NCBI GenBank assembly: GCA_030710605.1
Contig: CP092879.1
Span: 79,833,853 to 79,897,852 of the forward strand
DNA length: 64,000 nt
Origin: Cordylochernes scorpioides
Lineage: Eukaryota > Arthropoda > Arachnida > Pseudoscorpiones > Chernetidae
Reading direction: 5' to 3'
The notes under the pieces were generated by a model, which was not told the origin of the DNA, searched no databases, and was given only the letters and a program-made list of their open reading frames with translations. This document shows, in pieces, positions 19,727-30,189 of the stretch (position 1 is the first letter of the stretch; each line of letters opens with the position of its first letter). The position numbers and the translations under genes are program-made.

Positions 19727-22387
19727 TCACTCCCGTGATGGGACTCCTGGTGGTCTATGATGAAACTTAATGATGTTGGTGATGTGGGCACTCTGGGTTC
19801 CTCGTTCTGATTCATAGAGGATATATTTAACACAGCCGTCCACCATCTTTACATCAGTAACAACATGAGGTCCAGTCTGCAGTCGCTGTTTACCTGTGTA
19901 TTGGTGTTTCACCAGAATCGAATCTCCAGGTTTGACATCAGCAGGTCTTCTTCGATTTCGGTTGTAATAATATTTAGTGCGCAGACGGTAGTTATGGCGC
20001 TGTTTGTCATTATTCTCCGTTTCAATTCTATGGAGTTGTAAGCCCAATTCCTCGTCAGCAGGCACTACCGGCACTGTTCCCTTCCATTTGTACCATGGAG
20101 AGCATCCCAGATAGGTATTATGATGTCGATTATGATAATGGACGGCTGCCTCCAAGCAACATTTCCATCCTTTAGGGAACTGTGGGTAGCATTCCATGAA
20201 GGTCTTAATTTCTTGAATCACTCTCTCGGCCAGACCATTTCCCGCAGGGTGATATGGACTGGTATGAAGAAACCCGATTCCCTTCTCCTGCGTCCAGTTG
20301 TAAAATTCCCCTCGAGTAAAGGAGGTACCTCGATCGGAAATAATTTTCTTTACATTTTTAAGAATGGGATGGTCCGCAAAGTATTCCTTTAGGGCTTTAC
20401 CCGACTGTTTCATACTTTTGGCGTATACAATCCGAGTAGCTTCATCAATCACTACTAAGAATGACTGGGTAGAGGCATTGGATTCTGATTTCTTTTTGAG
20501 TTCTGCGAAGTCAACATGAACCGTATGAAAGGGAACATGAGATTGAACAGGCAAACTCATCTGGTCAGAGGTAGATCTATATTTGGCCTTTACCTTCTGA
20601 CAGGTGGAACACGTTTGGACATAACGTCGAATGTCCCCCTTCATATTTCGCCACCAAAATCGATTCTTAATTGTATAATAAGTCCTCCAGAATCCCGAGT
20701 GGCCACCGGATTTCGGATCATCATGATACAAGCCGAGAATGTTAGGAACTTGTTCAGGAGTCACCAAATAGGACTTTCTCTGTTCGTCGTATTCCAGCTC
20801 TAAAGCTTTATGCTTCAACCAGAACGTCTGTTCATCAGACTTGTCTGGGACGCTTGTACACAATCGTGACAACGCGTCGGCGTCCCTCAGTTCCTTTCCC
20901 GACCGATGATTTATTATGATATTAAAGGAGCGCAGGAATAACTGCCACCTGGCTAAACGGTCTCTAAGTTCTCCACAACTTAAAAGTTGAGTTAAGGCTC
21001 TGTGATCAGTATGTACCACAAAAGGGCGACTCTCCAAGTAGGAACGAAAATGTTTCACAGCCTTTAATACCGCCAAGCACTCTTTTTCGGTAACGGAATA
21101 ATTTTGTTCGGCTTTTGTAAAGGTGTAGGAGTAATAGCTAATTACCCGAAGTTGTTTACATCTTTTTTCTTGGAGGTCCCTTTGATATAAAATGGCTCCC
21201 GTTCCATAGTAGCTGGCATCCGTTGATAGCTCGAATGGCAATCTCCCATCAGGAACCCTAAGAATTGGTTCCTCAGTAATAAGTGCGATAAGTTTTTGGT
21301 AGGCCGTCTCGCATTCAGAATCCCATTCGAAGGTTACATCTTTTCCTTTTAATTTGTCCAATGGTCTTACTATGTGAGCATAATCTTTTATAAAGGCGCG
21401 GAAATGATTAGTCAATCCGGTGAAACACTGTAAGGACCTCAAATTGTATGGACGTTTCATATTTCGAACCTTTTCGGTAACTTCAGCCCTTATTTTCTTT
21501 GTGTCTCCATCAATAACTCTCCCCAATAAGTCTATGCGAGGGACGCAAAATTGACATTTATCAAGATTTAACACTAGGCCCGCAGTGGTCAGTCGTTCAA
21601 GAATTCTATGCGTCAAAATGGAGCAATCCTCCTGAGTATAGCCACCACAACAGATGTCATCGATATAAGCTACCACCTTATCACCCAGTAGGTCTCCTAG
21701 AATTGTAGTCATTATTCTCTGGAACTTAGCTGGAGAATTCTTCCATCCAAACGGAAGCTTTAGAAACTCGTAATGACCAGATGGAGTTACGAAGGCAGTG
21801 TATTTTCGAGTATTTTCTGATACGCCAAGTTGCCAAAATCCATCCTTCAAGTCGAGCTTTGAGAAAAAACGACATCCTCCGAACACATTAATAATGTCGT
21901 CTATTCGAGGAAAGGGAAAAGGATCCAAAAGTGTTTCATCGTTAATCCTTCGATAGTCGACACATAATCGATAGTCTCCATTCTTTTTTGGAATTACTAT
22001 GCATGGAGATGCAAATGCCGAGTTTGATGGTCTAATTATTCCTTCGCTTAGCATCGATCTAATTTTTACATTTAACCAGTTTCTTTTGGTATTCTCCAAT
22101 CGATATGGCTTTGCACTGACAACTCGAAAGTTTTCTTGCAGTCCAAAGTCCACCTCAAATTTTGAAATTATTGGCGAAGTCCTTTTGCAAAGGCTGGGGT
22201 ATTTGACCTCGACATCCCTCCTGGTAACGAGGTTCGGGCCAGTTTCAGAAAAGAAACTGATTTGATCTGTAAAGAAGTCCCACTTCACTTTCAAGGATTT
22301 TAACGTAGGCTTACCAATTAACAGATCAAAGGGCATATCTGGGAGGACAATAGCCTGGATCTTGATTGTTTGCTCCCCAGCCTCCAA
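19727..22387 (-). CDS. pol: Gypsy Pol: protease end, RT, RNase H, integrase
   Basis: 886 residues after an internal ATG at 22387; upstream codons are open in the same frame back to the T/A-run at 22473-22483. Order as in copy 1: LLIGKPTL (protease end), RT core ending in YIDDICCGG (residues about 241-249), RNase H with TDAS and TDHRA, integrase zinc finger (GGHSGFW ... CSTCQ) and D,D35E core (HVDFAE, SDRGTSF, ERVIQE). The integrase and RT catalytic residues are all present, with no stop. Very few residues differ from copy 1, so both are recent members of one family. Alternative start upstream is likely, since gypsy pol is usually made as a fusion with gag. Confidence 0.95.
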   Translation of the reverse strand: MEAGEQTIKIQAIVLPDMPFDLLIGKPTLKSLKVKWDFFTDQISFFSETGPNLVTRRDVEVKYPSLCKRTSPIISKFEVDFGLQENFRVVSAKPYRLENTKRNWLNVKIRSMLSEGIIRPSNSAFASPCIVIPKKNGDYRLCVDYRRINDETLLDPFPFPRIDDIINVFGGCRFFSKLDLKDGFWQLGVSENTRKYTAFVTPSGHYEFLKLPFGWKNSPAKFQRIMTTILGDLLGDKVVAYIDDICCGGYTQEDCSILTHRILERLTTAGLVLNLDKCQFCVPRIDLLGRVIDGDTKKIRAEVTEKVRNMKRPYNLRSLQCFTGLTNHFRAFIKDYAHIVRPLDKLKGKDVTFEWDSECETAYQKLIALITEEPILRVPDGRLPFELSTDASYYGTGAILYQRDLQEKRCKQLRVISYYSYTFTKAEQNYSVTEKECLAVLKAVKHFRSYLESRPFVVHTDHRALTQLLSCGELRDRLARWQLFLRSFNIIINHRSGKELRDADALSRLCTSVPDKSDEQTFWLKHKALELEYDEQRKSYLVTPEQVPNILGLYHDDPKSGGHSGFWRTYYTIKNRFWWRNMKGDIRRYVQTCSTCQKVKAKYRSTSDQMSLPVQSHVPFHTVHVDFAELKKKSESNASTQSFLVVIDEATRIVYAKSMKQSGKALKEYFADHPILKNVKKIISDRGTSFTRGEFYNWTQEKGIGFLHTSPYHPAGNGLAERVIQEIKTFMECYPQFPKGWKCCLEAAVHYHNRHHNTYLGCSPWYKWKGTVPVVPADEELGLQLHRIETENNDKQRHNYRLRTKYYYNRNRRRPADVKPGDSILVKHQYTGKQRLQTGPHVVTDVKMVDGCVKYILYESERGTQSAHITNIIKFHHRPPGVPSRE

Positions 22388-22639
22388 AACCAGATCAATG
22401 GCTTCGGTAGCAGTGAATTTATTATGGTTGATCGTGTTTATTAAAGTCTTGGTAGGGTATGTTTTCCACTTATTTTTTTTTTTGTGTTAAATTTTCGTGT
22501 ATCAGGTTAAGAGAAGAACCGCTGTCCAGATAGGCCTTTACTAAGTGAGAGTTTATTGTCACATCAATTAAGGAATGGGGAGAATCACAAATCGAAAAAA
22601 TGGTCGATTTTGACCATGGGATCGGCGAGCCCATACTCG

Positions 22640-23614
22640 TCAGTTTTTTGACAAATACGAACCATTTCTATCATTTTCCGCCTGGTATAACCTCGTGTCA
22701 CTATTTTCAGTGAAATGAACTGGTTTCTTGACTGTGCCAGGAGTTCTTGCAGACGGCCTGATGTTCTCCAGGAGTTTGAGTAGACTTTGCTTGCATTTGA
22801 TATTTGCCGTGGCCAGTTGTTCCTGCATATGCTGGGGAAGTCCATGAATTATCCCAATAATCAACAATTCCTCACTAAGGCCAGGCATACCAAGTCGCAT
22901 CTTTCCTTGTTTCTGGTAAAAATACTCCACCAAGGATCCTCCTCGATATCTCAAATTGAAAGCACGGTCGTAACTCACAATGGGATTTTCGTTAAAAGAA
23001 CCAATAAATTCCTGCTTCCAATCCTTCCAAAAATATTCCTCTTCATCCTGGTATTTGTTGTCGAACCATAACAAGGCCGATCCTGTTAGGTATGATCGCA
23101 TTCCATTGATTCTAGCCTTGTCTCTAACCCATCCGTTGTTTTCACAGATGTTTTCATATACTTTGATCCAAATTTTAGGATCCACGTTTCTTCCATCAAA
23201 GGTAGCCACATCCATTTTGACTGGCCTACCTACCCTGATTTCACTCTTATTAGTAAGCAGAAAGTCGGTCATTAAACGCTGCTGGTTGGCCATCGTCCTG
23301 AGGATACTCTCCATGGTCGAATCTGCCAAGTCCGTTTCTTCCTCTTGCATGTCTTGCTTAATAAGCTTAATCTTATCAAATTCTCCATTTGCATACCATT
23401 GTATAAGGCCAGTTGGAACGCCAACAAATCGGTTTGAATCCTTTTTCAGATAAAAAGCCATTGGTTTCTTGCCATACCTAAAAGTCCTTTCATGACACTC
23501 TGGTGACTGGTATTCTTCTGGAATGTCAATAATCTCCTCACCAGAGTGTAAACCAAATCCAATCACCTTATCATCCCTGAAATATAAGACTAGTGATCCT
23601 GTCGGCTGCGCCAT
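22640..23614 (-). pseudogene. gag: Gypsy Gag, frame broken before the protease
   Basis: 324 residues of capsid-type Gag. Its ATG (23614-23612) overlaps the first bases of the primer binding site, so there is no leader between LTR and gag. The N-terminal about 90 residues (YFRDDKVIGFGLHSGEE ... MAFYLKKDSNRFVGVPTGLI) are absent from copy 1. The later RPVKMDVATFDGRN and LTGSALLWFDNKYQ match copy 1. The frame stops at 22640 because the T-run 22644-22649 is one base shorter than in copy 1; the active-site DSG of the protease lies in another frame, and a longer T-run at 22473-22483 restores the pol phase. Two homopolymer indels are the only breaks, and might be sequencing errors. Confidence 0.9.
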
Positions 23615-23617
23615 AGT

Positions 23618-23844
23618 TGTCGAGTTCCCAATATAATAACTAGTTTTAAAGAAACACTAAAAGATTCTAATCAACAGAACTCTACTTTATTATTCTCTTG
23701 ACCTATATTTTATACCTCGCGCTTTCCGCGGACATGCAAATCAACCATCCTTTTAAAAAAACAAAAAGTAAATATGCAAATATACAGAATATACAAATAT
23801 ACAAAATAAAACAATACCATGCAAATATGTCGAGGTATGCGACA
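23618..23844 (-). repeat. 5' LTR of gypsy copy 2
   Basis: 227 bp. On the coding strand it contains tataaaata followed by aataaagtag, which fit TATA box and polyadenylation signal of a compact LTR. Flanked outside by tctat. Confidence 0.95.
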
Positions 23845-23973
23845 TCTATATATCCACACACGGAATCGACTAAGAATTGTAAATTTAACCTAACTTTATT
23901 TTTTGAATATTGCGTCTATCTACTTTTTATGGTGAAAAAAGCTAATCATAAACGAAAATAATTAAAACATATA

Positions 23974-24244
23974 CACCTATCTCCCGATTTACACGGTACA
24001 TACGTTCCTGAGCAAAACGTGTAAATCGGGGGATAGGTGTACACAGAAATAAAAATAAAATGCATTGACAGGTTAAAATATGTAGTCAGCACATAAGCTC
24101 AGGATTCCTCGTGAGATGTGTACACACAGCGCATGTGTTCAATCACAGTAGCATTAGTATAGTGCGATAAAAAAAACTTATTTGGAAAACCGTGTAAAAG
24201 CGAAAACGTGTATAACAAGTACCGTGTAAATTGGGGGATAGGTG
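23974..24244. mobile_element. MITE, pogo/Tigger-like termini
   Basis: 271 bp bounded by TA on both sides. The terminal inverted repeats cacctatctcccgatttaca (left) and its counterpart at the right (ggggataggtg end) pair over about 25 bp with two mismatches. A third copy of the arm (gtgtaaatcgggggatag) lies at about 24020-24041 and folds with the left arm. No frame. TIRs rich in a tccccgatttac word are usual for Tigger-derived MITEs, but the parent is not in this window: the Tigger at 42466 has other termini. Confidence 0.75.
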
Positions 24245-24339
24245 TATTTTAAAATGCCAACCCTTTCTTTCTCTTGTCCCCCCATTTGATCCATTGTAAA
24301 TAACATTGCGGATTATAGTTAATGTTACTACTTTTTCTC

Positions 24340-24400
24340 TTCTACCTCTTCTACTCGGAGAATCTGTTTAAGACCAAAAGGTCTTAATAAATTTCGTTGT
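24340..24400 (+). repeat. LINE-type stem-loop 3' end with AATAAA
   Basis: cggagaatctgtttaagacc and aaggtcttaataaatttcg form a stem (aagacc/ggtctt) directly followed by AATAAA. Same motif at 7560-7600. Likely the 3' end of a 5'-truncated LINE. Confidence 0.45.
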
Positions 24401-24419
24401 ATTTTAAAATAAGGATTTT

Positions 24420-24653
24420 ATGACTTCATCTCTCTCCCAACCAGACGTCGACTTCTTAGAAATACATTTGGTAGAAATTCTGACTTCTGAATCATCGTCA
24501 AGAACATTAAGAGAATATTGCAGACTTTTCCTAATTAAACGGAACCTGCCGAAAAAGCTGTCAGGCCTCCACAACATCTTCCTACAAAAAAACCCGATGA
24601 AAATGATTTTACAAACCTTTTTGTTCATAAACCTCGTTGATATAGACCCTTGA
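24420..24653 (+). CDS. Hypothetical 77-residue frame
   Basis: Starts MTSSLSQPDVDFLEIHLVEI and includes LREYCRLFLIKRNLPKKL. It is not AT-biased like the neighbouring frames, but has no known domain, no homologue in the window and no clear promoter. May be chance, an exon, or the tail of an unknown element. Confidence 0.15.
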   Translation: MTSSLSQPDVDFLEIHLVEILTSESSSRTLREYCRLFLIKRNLPKKLSGLHNIFLQKNPMKMILQTFLFINLVDIDP

Positions 24654-24737
24654 AAACCTCCTGATATTGATTCTCTCAATTTGAAAATTAAGAAAAAAGT
24701 GCCTTAAGGGGATATAAAAATTACCTAAACTACTGGT

Positions 24738-25604
24738 CGCGTCGGCACACCTTGAAGTCACTAGGATAGGTATTTGGAGTCACGTTGGTACACCTTGAAG
24801 TCATTAGGATAGGTATTTGGAGTCGCGTCGGTACACCTTGAAGTCACTAAGATAGGTATTTGGAGTCACGTCGGCACACCTTGAAGTCACTAGGATAGGT
24901 ATTTGGAGTCACGTCGGCACACCTTGAAGTCACTAGGATAGGTATTTGGAGTCACGTTGGTACACCTTGAAGTCACTAGGATAGGTATTTGGAGTCACGT
25001 CGGTACACCTTGAAGTCACTAGGATAGGTATTTGGAGTCACGTCGGTACACCTTGAAGTCACTAGGATAGGTATTTGGAGTCACGTCGGTACACCTTGAA
25101 GTCACTAGGATAGGTATTTGGAGTCACGTCGGTACACCTTGAAGTCACTAGGATAGGTATTTGGAGTCACGTCGGTACACCTTGAAGTCACTAGGATAGG
25201 TATTTGGAGTCACGTCGGCACACCTTGAAGTCACTAGGATAGGTATTTGGAGTCACGTCGGTACACCTTGAAGTCACTAGGATAGGTATTTGGAGTCACG
25301 TCGGCACACCTTGAAGTCACTAGGATAGGTATTTGGAGTCACGTCGGTACACCTTGAAGTCACTAGGATAGGTATTTGGAGTCACGTCGGCACACCTTGA
25401 AGTCACTAGGATAGGTATTTGGAGTCACGTTGGTACACCTTGAAGTCACTAGGATAGGTATTTGGAGTCACGTTGGTATACCTTGAAGTCACTAGGATAG
25501 GTATTTGAAGTCACGTTGATACCTTGAACTCACTTGGGAAGGTATTTGAAATGACTTCGGTATCTTGAAGTCACTAGGATGGGTATTTGAAGTGACGTCG
25601 GTGC
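24738..25604. repeat. 43-bp minisatellite
   Basis: About 18-20 units of gtcggtacaccttgaagtca + ctaggataggtatttggagtcac. Main variants are gtcggc/gtcggt/gttggt before acacc. The last two units (25505-25604) are degenerate and contain ttgaaatga in place of ttggagtca. Confidence 0.95.
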
Positions 25605-26180
25605 AGAGTATGCTTTAGCTATTTCCCTTTGAAAGCCGCTCACACACAGAATATAAAAAATAATATGGTTTAAAGTTTTGATTTGTTCGGAGGTGAAATT
25701 CAGAAAAGGTAGGCGCATTTTTTAATTCCTTTCTACAAGGAAAAGGGAAACTTACCAACGTTTAGATTACCCCATGCATCAAATTGGACCTTCATCACTA
25801 TCTCCTTGTCTAATGAATCCTTTGTTTTTAAATATTATCGTAATTTTATTAGAAAGAAAGAGAAAGTTTTTAAGATTGGAATTATATAAATATACGATTA
25901 AATAAAAATTCCTCAAACTTTTAAATTATTTATTTTCAACATTTCAAACACACGGTGACCCGCTGTCACCCTTTTCAAGCAAAACAATTGGAAGAGAAAG
26001 AAAATATATCAGCGCCCATTACGTAGCTTCCCTATCATGATAATTATATTATGCGTTTGAAAACTGAGCAATCTCCATATTTCATTCATCTAAAAATACT
26101 CATTTTATATCTTTATTTTAATTATTTACAATATTTCGTATGGCTGCCCATTAAACTTCATTTTTTAACCTTTTTTAAAT
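25605..26180. other. AT-rich spacer, no gene
   Basis: No recognisable protein or repeat. A minus-strand frame at 25530-25718 overlaps the array end and is incidental. Confidence 0.5.
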
Positions 26181-26221
26181 AATTAGTATTAGTAAAGGTC
26201 AAAGACTCTTCCAGTAAGATA

Positions 26222-26293
26222 TGTCAAGTAAGAAGTTTCAGAAGATGAGATTCTTTTAAAAGAATCTCATCTTCTGAAACTTCTTACTTGACA
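26222..26293. repeat. Perfect 72-bp palindrome
   Basis: Two 36-bp arms with no spacer, every base paired (checked from the centre ttttaaaa at 26254-26261 to tgtcaagtaa / ttacttgaca at the ends). The 14-bp word aattagtattagta lies at 26181-26194 and, directly against the right end, at 26294-26307. Confidence 0.95.
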
Positions 26294-26307
26294 AATTAGT
26301 ATTAGTA

Positions 26308-27343
26308 CCTTTTTAAAATTTTCTTTTGGCCTTTCGGGTGAAAATAAAGGCTTTGTGTGTGCATATGCAAAATATCGGCGCCAGAGAGGGACGCCGCAAT
26401 CCCAAGGTGTCGTTTGGCCAGCCGGGGTTAGACACCAACAGATTGTATTGCGGAGAGATGACTGGGATCGATTAAATTCAAAATACGGCCGCTATAGAGC
26501 GCTTCTATGAGGTGTTGATTGTAGCGCCCATTCTGGTAAATTTCATGTTTGGACGACCACGCTTCTATGAAGTCACAAAAAGCTTTGTGTTCGGGAACCA
26601 TCTGACACCACAATAAAGTTGACGTGGTTATGAGGTTTCTGTTTCATCCATCAAACTCCCGCGGGCCACAATGGCGCAGGTGCATGGCCAATCAGCGCCT
26701 TTGACGCGCGTGGCACTGGCGCGTGACCGCACGCGTCACACCCCGTGTCCCCCGTACTGAGGTCCTGGGGGAACTGCAAGTTCTGCTTCTTGCCTGTAGT
26801 TGGGACTGCACGGGACACACATACGTCCTGTGTCGACTGAGCTGTCTCCCTTCTGCCAGTAGCAGATCTTCTGCAATCACCAACTGAAAATTTACATCAG
26901 CTCCGTCGTTCGTGTTCGAGTACATCCAAGTTGGCTCATGTTGGGGATCCAGCTGGTTCCCACACTTTACTGACACAACAGTCCGGGTGAATCAAGCGAG
27001 TAAATACAATAAAGGGAATTTATAAATTGCAAAAAAAAGTTTGTAAAATAAAAAAATAACTTGTCTCCAAACTCCGCGGTCCGCCTCCTATGGCCTTGTC
27101 GTCGCACCGCGAGCTGTGGTCCCGTACAGTCCAGATGTCTTGGGACCCTCGGTTCTGCGATCTTTTACTTTGAGCTCCCTCTGCCGGGAACTTCTGCTAC
27201 TAGCTACTATGGCCCGGGGTGACCACCAATTTGCCGCGGCGTTACCCAGGACAGCCCAACAAGAGGACTGTCACGGTCAGTCGGGGGCAGCTCCCTTGTT
27301 TCCGGCTTTCCCCAGTGTGAAGCAGGACCACCCACGGTAGTAG
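26308..27343. other. GC-richer block of unknown origin
   Basis: 26640-26790 is CpG-rich with a CCAAT box (tggccaatcagcgcc, about 26696) and several gcgcgtg/cacgcg words, like a CpG-type promoter or LTR U3. The minus-strand 61-codon frame 26428-26613 (FCDFIEAWSSKHEIYQNGRY inside) is not AT-biased and could be an exon, but I cannot name it. Nothing else is supported. Confidence 0.35.
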
Positions 27344-28155
27344 TGACAAATGTTACTTTTAAGAGGGGTTAATCACAGAAAGTACTTAAGCCTAAAGTAA
27401 AAAGTAGCTTAACACACAGAAACGCGTACACTCAAAAGGTGGAACAACAACAAAAAGGGGAAGATATAAATAAAATTAATTAAAACACGATAAGTTATAA
27501 CAAGACCAGTACTTATATTTTATTCCAGCGTTGAAAGAAGCGGACACACAGGTATGCGAGGAGTCACCAGACACGAACCAAGCACGCAGAGAACGCTTTA
27601 GGCATCTTCAACCAACAACTCCTGTAAAGAACCCCTCGCCCAGAACCCAAAAACTTCTGGTATAAGGTGGTCTAGGATTCATAAGCTTTTTCACGGAATT
27701 ACCTGACATGAACTGTCTAACAACTTCCCTTGCTTTCCGCATCGCTCTCAGCCGCTCAGCTCAAGTAGGCTTTCTAAAACCATCAACAGATCCAGCGCTG
27801 CACTCACAGTTTATGTTAAACTCAGTAGAGGTGGACACCACAGAATTTTCAATGTACATCACTGACGCTTTAGGTGTCTCCAACAAAAAACTCCTGTGAA
27901 AAGACTCGCATCACCTTTAAACCCCTTTCAAGTGCAAACATTACCCAATGAGAAGGAGATCAGTTCGCCAATAAAATACGAAAAATTTTACCTAGTTAAG
28001 TCAAAAGCTCAAAAATGTTCATGTTTGTCAAATTGCCATCTGTCATTTTGCTGCCGTAATCTGTTGCGTAATATCTTCTCTACAAAGGAAACCTACAGAG
28101 TGAGAGACCTCGGCAGCACTGCAATTACTTCTTCTCTGTGTGGAAGTTATTGTCA
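27344..28155 (-). repeat. Probable solo LTR, copy 1
   Basis: On the minus strand it begins tgacaataacttcc and ends gtaacatttgtca. It shares with 40627-41171 the ends, cagacacgaa...cacgcag, an accaatgagaagg block and aataaa(a) before agtact. A CCAAT-type box (attgg), a TATA-like region and AATAAA follow in that order on the minus strand, as in U3-R-U5. No internal region or target duplication is visible. Confidence 0.55.
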
Positions 28156-28888
28156 CGTCAAGATCCGGCCACCAGAAGTTGGGTCGTCCACGAATCCTGT
28201 GTTGCTCCCTGGGTTGAGCAACCATTCCACAGAACTCTGACAAACCTTGTCTGTTCGAGAGACCCGAGCTATACTGCTGCCAAATTCACGTCGTGTATTT
28301 TTACATTTGATTCTTTAATTGAAAATTATTGAGCATATTGTCACAAATTGATATTTTTATTCTTTGTAAATATAGTAATTTTAATGGTCATTTCCTCAGT
28401 TTCTAAGATATTATATTAACCCACAACAGCAACAACAAAAACCAGAAAGATAAATTGAATCTCTTAGTTCTAACTTTCTAAAAACCTCTCCATTCCCCGC
28501 CCGTCAGCCGTTGGAGCGGTGGTGATGAAGTGGGATCTTAATAAGTCATAATCCGCGCCATTGACGCCTTCACGCTCCAATGGCTGGGGAGGGGGGAGGT
28601 TGGCTCTTTTCCGGACTGTGGGGTCTTCTTCCCTTTGTCGCGGGACCCCCGGCATTATCCTGTGGTAATATAGTGGCAGGTCCTTGACGCTGGGCTCTTC
28701 ACACGATTGTCATCCTCTATTGCCTGAGGTCGGCCGCCAGGATTCCACCCATCCTTCTGTTCCAACATTCAGGTTGCTCCAATTTATAAACTCACACGTT
28801 ACTTCGAATGTTATTCTGGAACAACGGCAGTCGATGAGCCAGGCCCAGCTGGATCTCTATCTCACAAGTTTGAATTTTTTAAATATAT
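28156..28888. other. Spacer with a GC-rich patch, no gene named
   Basis: 28480-28780 is GC-richer. The minus-strand frame 28470-28655 begins MPGVPRQREEDPTVRKRANL and the plus-strand frame 28684-28893 ends with ...LDLYLTSLNFL; neither is recognised. They may belong to the TRIM-like element that follows. Confidence 0.3.
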
Positions 28889-29634
28889 TGTAGCGAAATA
28901 TATTTATTATTTTATGTACAAATTATTAGTTTTTATATTTTTATTTTGCTACTCTATAAGCTTGCCTCATTGCCTCGCTGGTATTTTTTAAATTTTATTT
29001 TTGTTCTTTACTTATAACTAAATTGCCGTGTCATTCTGAATTTTGTTATTGTGGTGTTGTGTTCTTCTGAATTTTGTATTTCCTAATTTCCACGTGGCAT
29101 TTCAATGAAGATGCTGGGTAGATTGGAAAGAGAAACTGAAGATCGCCAAGAAGACCTGAGGCCTTGGCTGTTGTGTTCTAATTTTTTTCCGAGTCTGGCT
29201 CCAGGATTCCACCTCCGTGCGAAAGTCAAGAATTCTCTCCAAGAAGAGGATATTCCTATTGACGATAGGACGACAAAGCCGCTCTTCACGCCGCAAGAAA
29301 AAGGACGTTAAAGTACTAGGGACAAGCTTATAAGCCTCCTATGGAATCCTTAGCAGAAGCACGTCAGATCCATGTCATTAGCAACAAGATTTGCAAGCTG
29401 TGTGTCACAGCTCCCATAGGAAGGACCTATGTAGCGAAATATTTATTATTTTATGAACAGATTATTATTTTTGATATTTATATTTCATACTCAATACCTC
29501 ATTGCCTCTCTAGTATTTTAGCGATTTTAATTTTGTTCAGCCTCCAGGAAAATCCGTATTCTGCGGAGAGAGATTTTTGTTCTTGACTTAAATAAATTGC
29601 CGTGAAATCCTGAAGTTTGTCTTTCTACCTGACA
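28889..29634 (+). mobile_element. TRIM-like pair of degenerate LTRs
   Basis: Two direct repeats of about 205-211 bp (28889-29099 and 29430-29634) both begin tgtagcgaaatat, share cctcattgcctc and ataaattgccgtg / aaattgccgtg near the end and end in ca. The 330 bp between them holds a 68-codon frame (29105-29311) and no gag-pol. Short LTRs around a short interior fit a terminal-repeat retrotransposon in miniature or a deletion derivative. The two repeats differ by several indels, so it is old. Confidence 0.5.
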
Positions 29635-29639
29635 GTATA

Positions 29640-29793
29640 CAGTCCAACTTGGATAATTCGAAGCCCAAGAGACAAAAAAAATCGAATTATTCAAATATTC
29701 GAATTAAAAACAGAAATTCTATTTATAGGAAATTCTAGGGACCAAGATAAATATTCGAATTAAGGACGTTCGAATTATCCAAGTTCCACAGCG
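29640..29793. mobile_element. MITE with imperfect inverted ends
   Basis: 154 bp between TA dinucleotides. cttggataattcgaa near the left end pairs with ttcgaattatccaag near the right end; the outermost 8-10 bp are imperfect. Interior is aatattcgaatta-rich, as in Tigger/pogo-type MITEs. Confidence 0.6.
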
Positions 29794-29810
29794 TATAACA
29801 TAAACTATAA

Positions 29811-29986
29811 CAGTAGAACTGACTCCCTGACAAAACAGTAGAACTGACTCCCTGTACAACACCTAGTTACAGAGCCAAAGTGTCCTTTAGTGTCCTCTTA
29901 CCGGAGAGTTGCTAAATAGTAAAAATGGTAATTTTGCAAATAAAAACTGTTCTTTGGAGAGAGGTGTCCTCATGGAGTTTCTACTG
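29811..29986. mobile_element. MITE, Tigger-type, left end duplicated
   Basis: cagtagaactgactccctg at the left and catggagtttctactg at the right form the terminal repeats, with TA outside. The first 24 bp occur twice in tandem (29811 and 29835). Interior words such as gtgtcctcttaccgg and ggtgtcctca are those of a family of MITEs with tandem gtgtcc arms. Confidence 0.6.
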
Positions 29987-30189
29987 TATTTACCAAATAT
30001 ATTTATTTATTAATTGTATTTTTATTCGTTGCTAGCGGACTTAAATGAATATTCAAATAAAATATTATTTTAAAACCGCAACTTTATCCATAGCTATACG
30101 TAGAGTTGAATATCCGAAATATATATAGAGAAAACAAGTTGGGGCAAAATACTTTATTTTAGGATTAAAACTTCTTTCTCCGTTTTCAG

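Larger units (their letters stand above)
19468..23844 (-). mobile_element. Ty3/gypsy LTR retrotransposon, copy 2 (nearly intact, young)
   Basis: Complete element of 4377 bp on the minus strand. Both LTRs are 227 bp (19468-19694 and 23618-23844), begin tg and end ca, and differ at one position. The flanks carry the same 5-bp target duplication tctat (19463-19467 and 23845-23849). The primer binding site is on the minus strand at 23613 downward, four bases after the 5' LTR (tggcgcagccgacagg, of the tRNA-Ser type used by 297/17.6-like gypsies). A C-run at 19700-19717 (G-run on the coding strand) is the polypurine tract. Order gag-pro-RT-RH-IN, no env. Confidence 0.96.

Noticed and set aside
19750..20803. 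Plus-strand frames of 90-95 codons
   Set aside because: They are antisense to the integrase of gypsy copy 2.
24738..25604. CRISPR-like regular repeat
   Set aside because: The whole 43-bp unit repeats; there is no non-repeated spacer.
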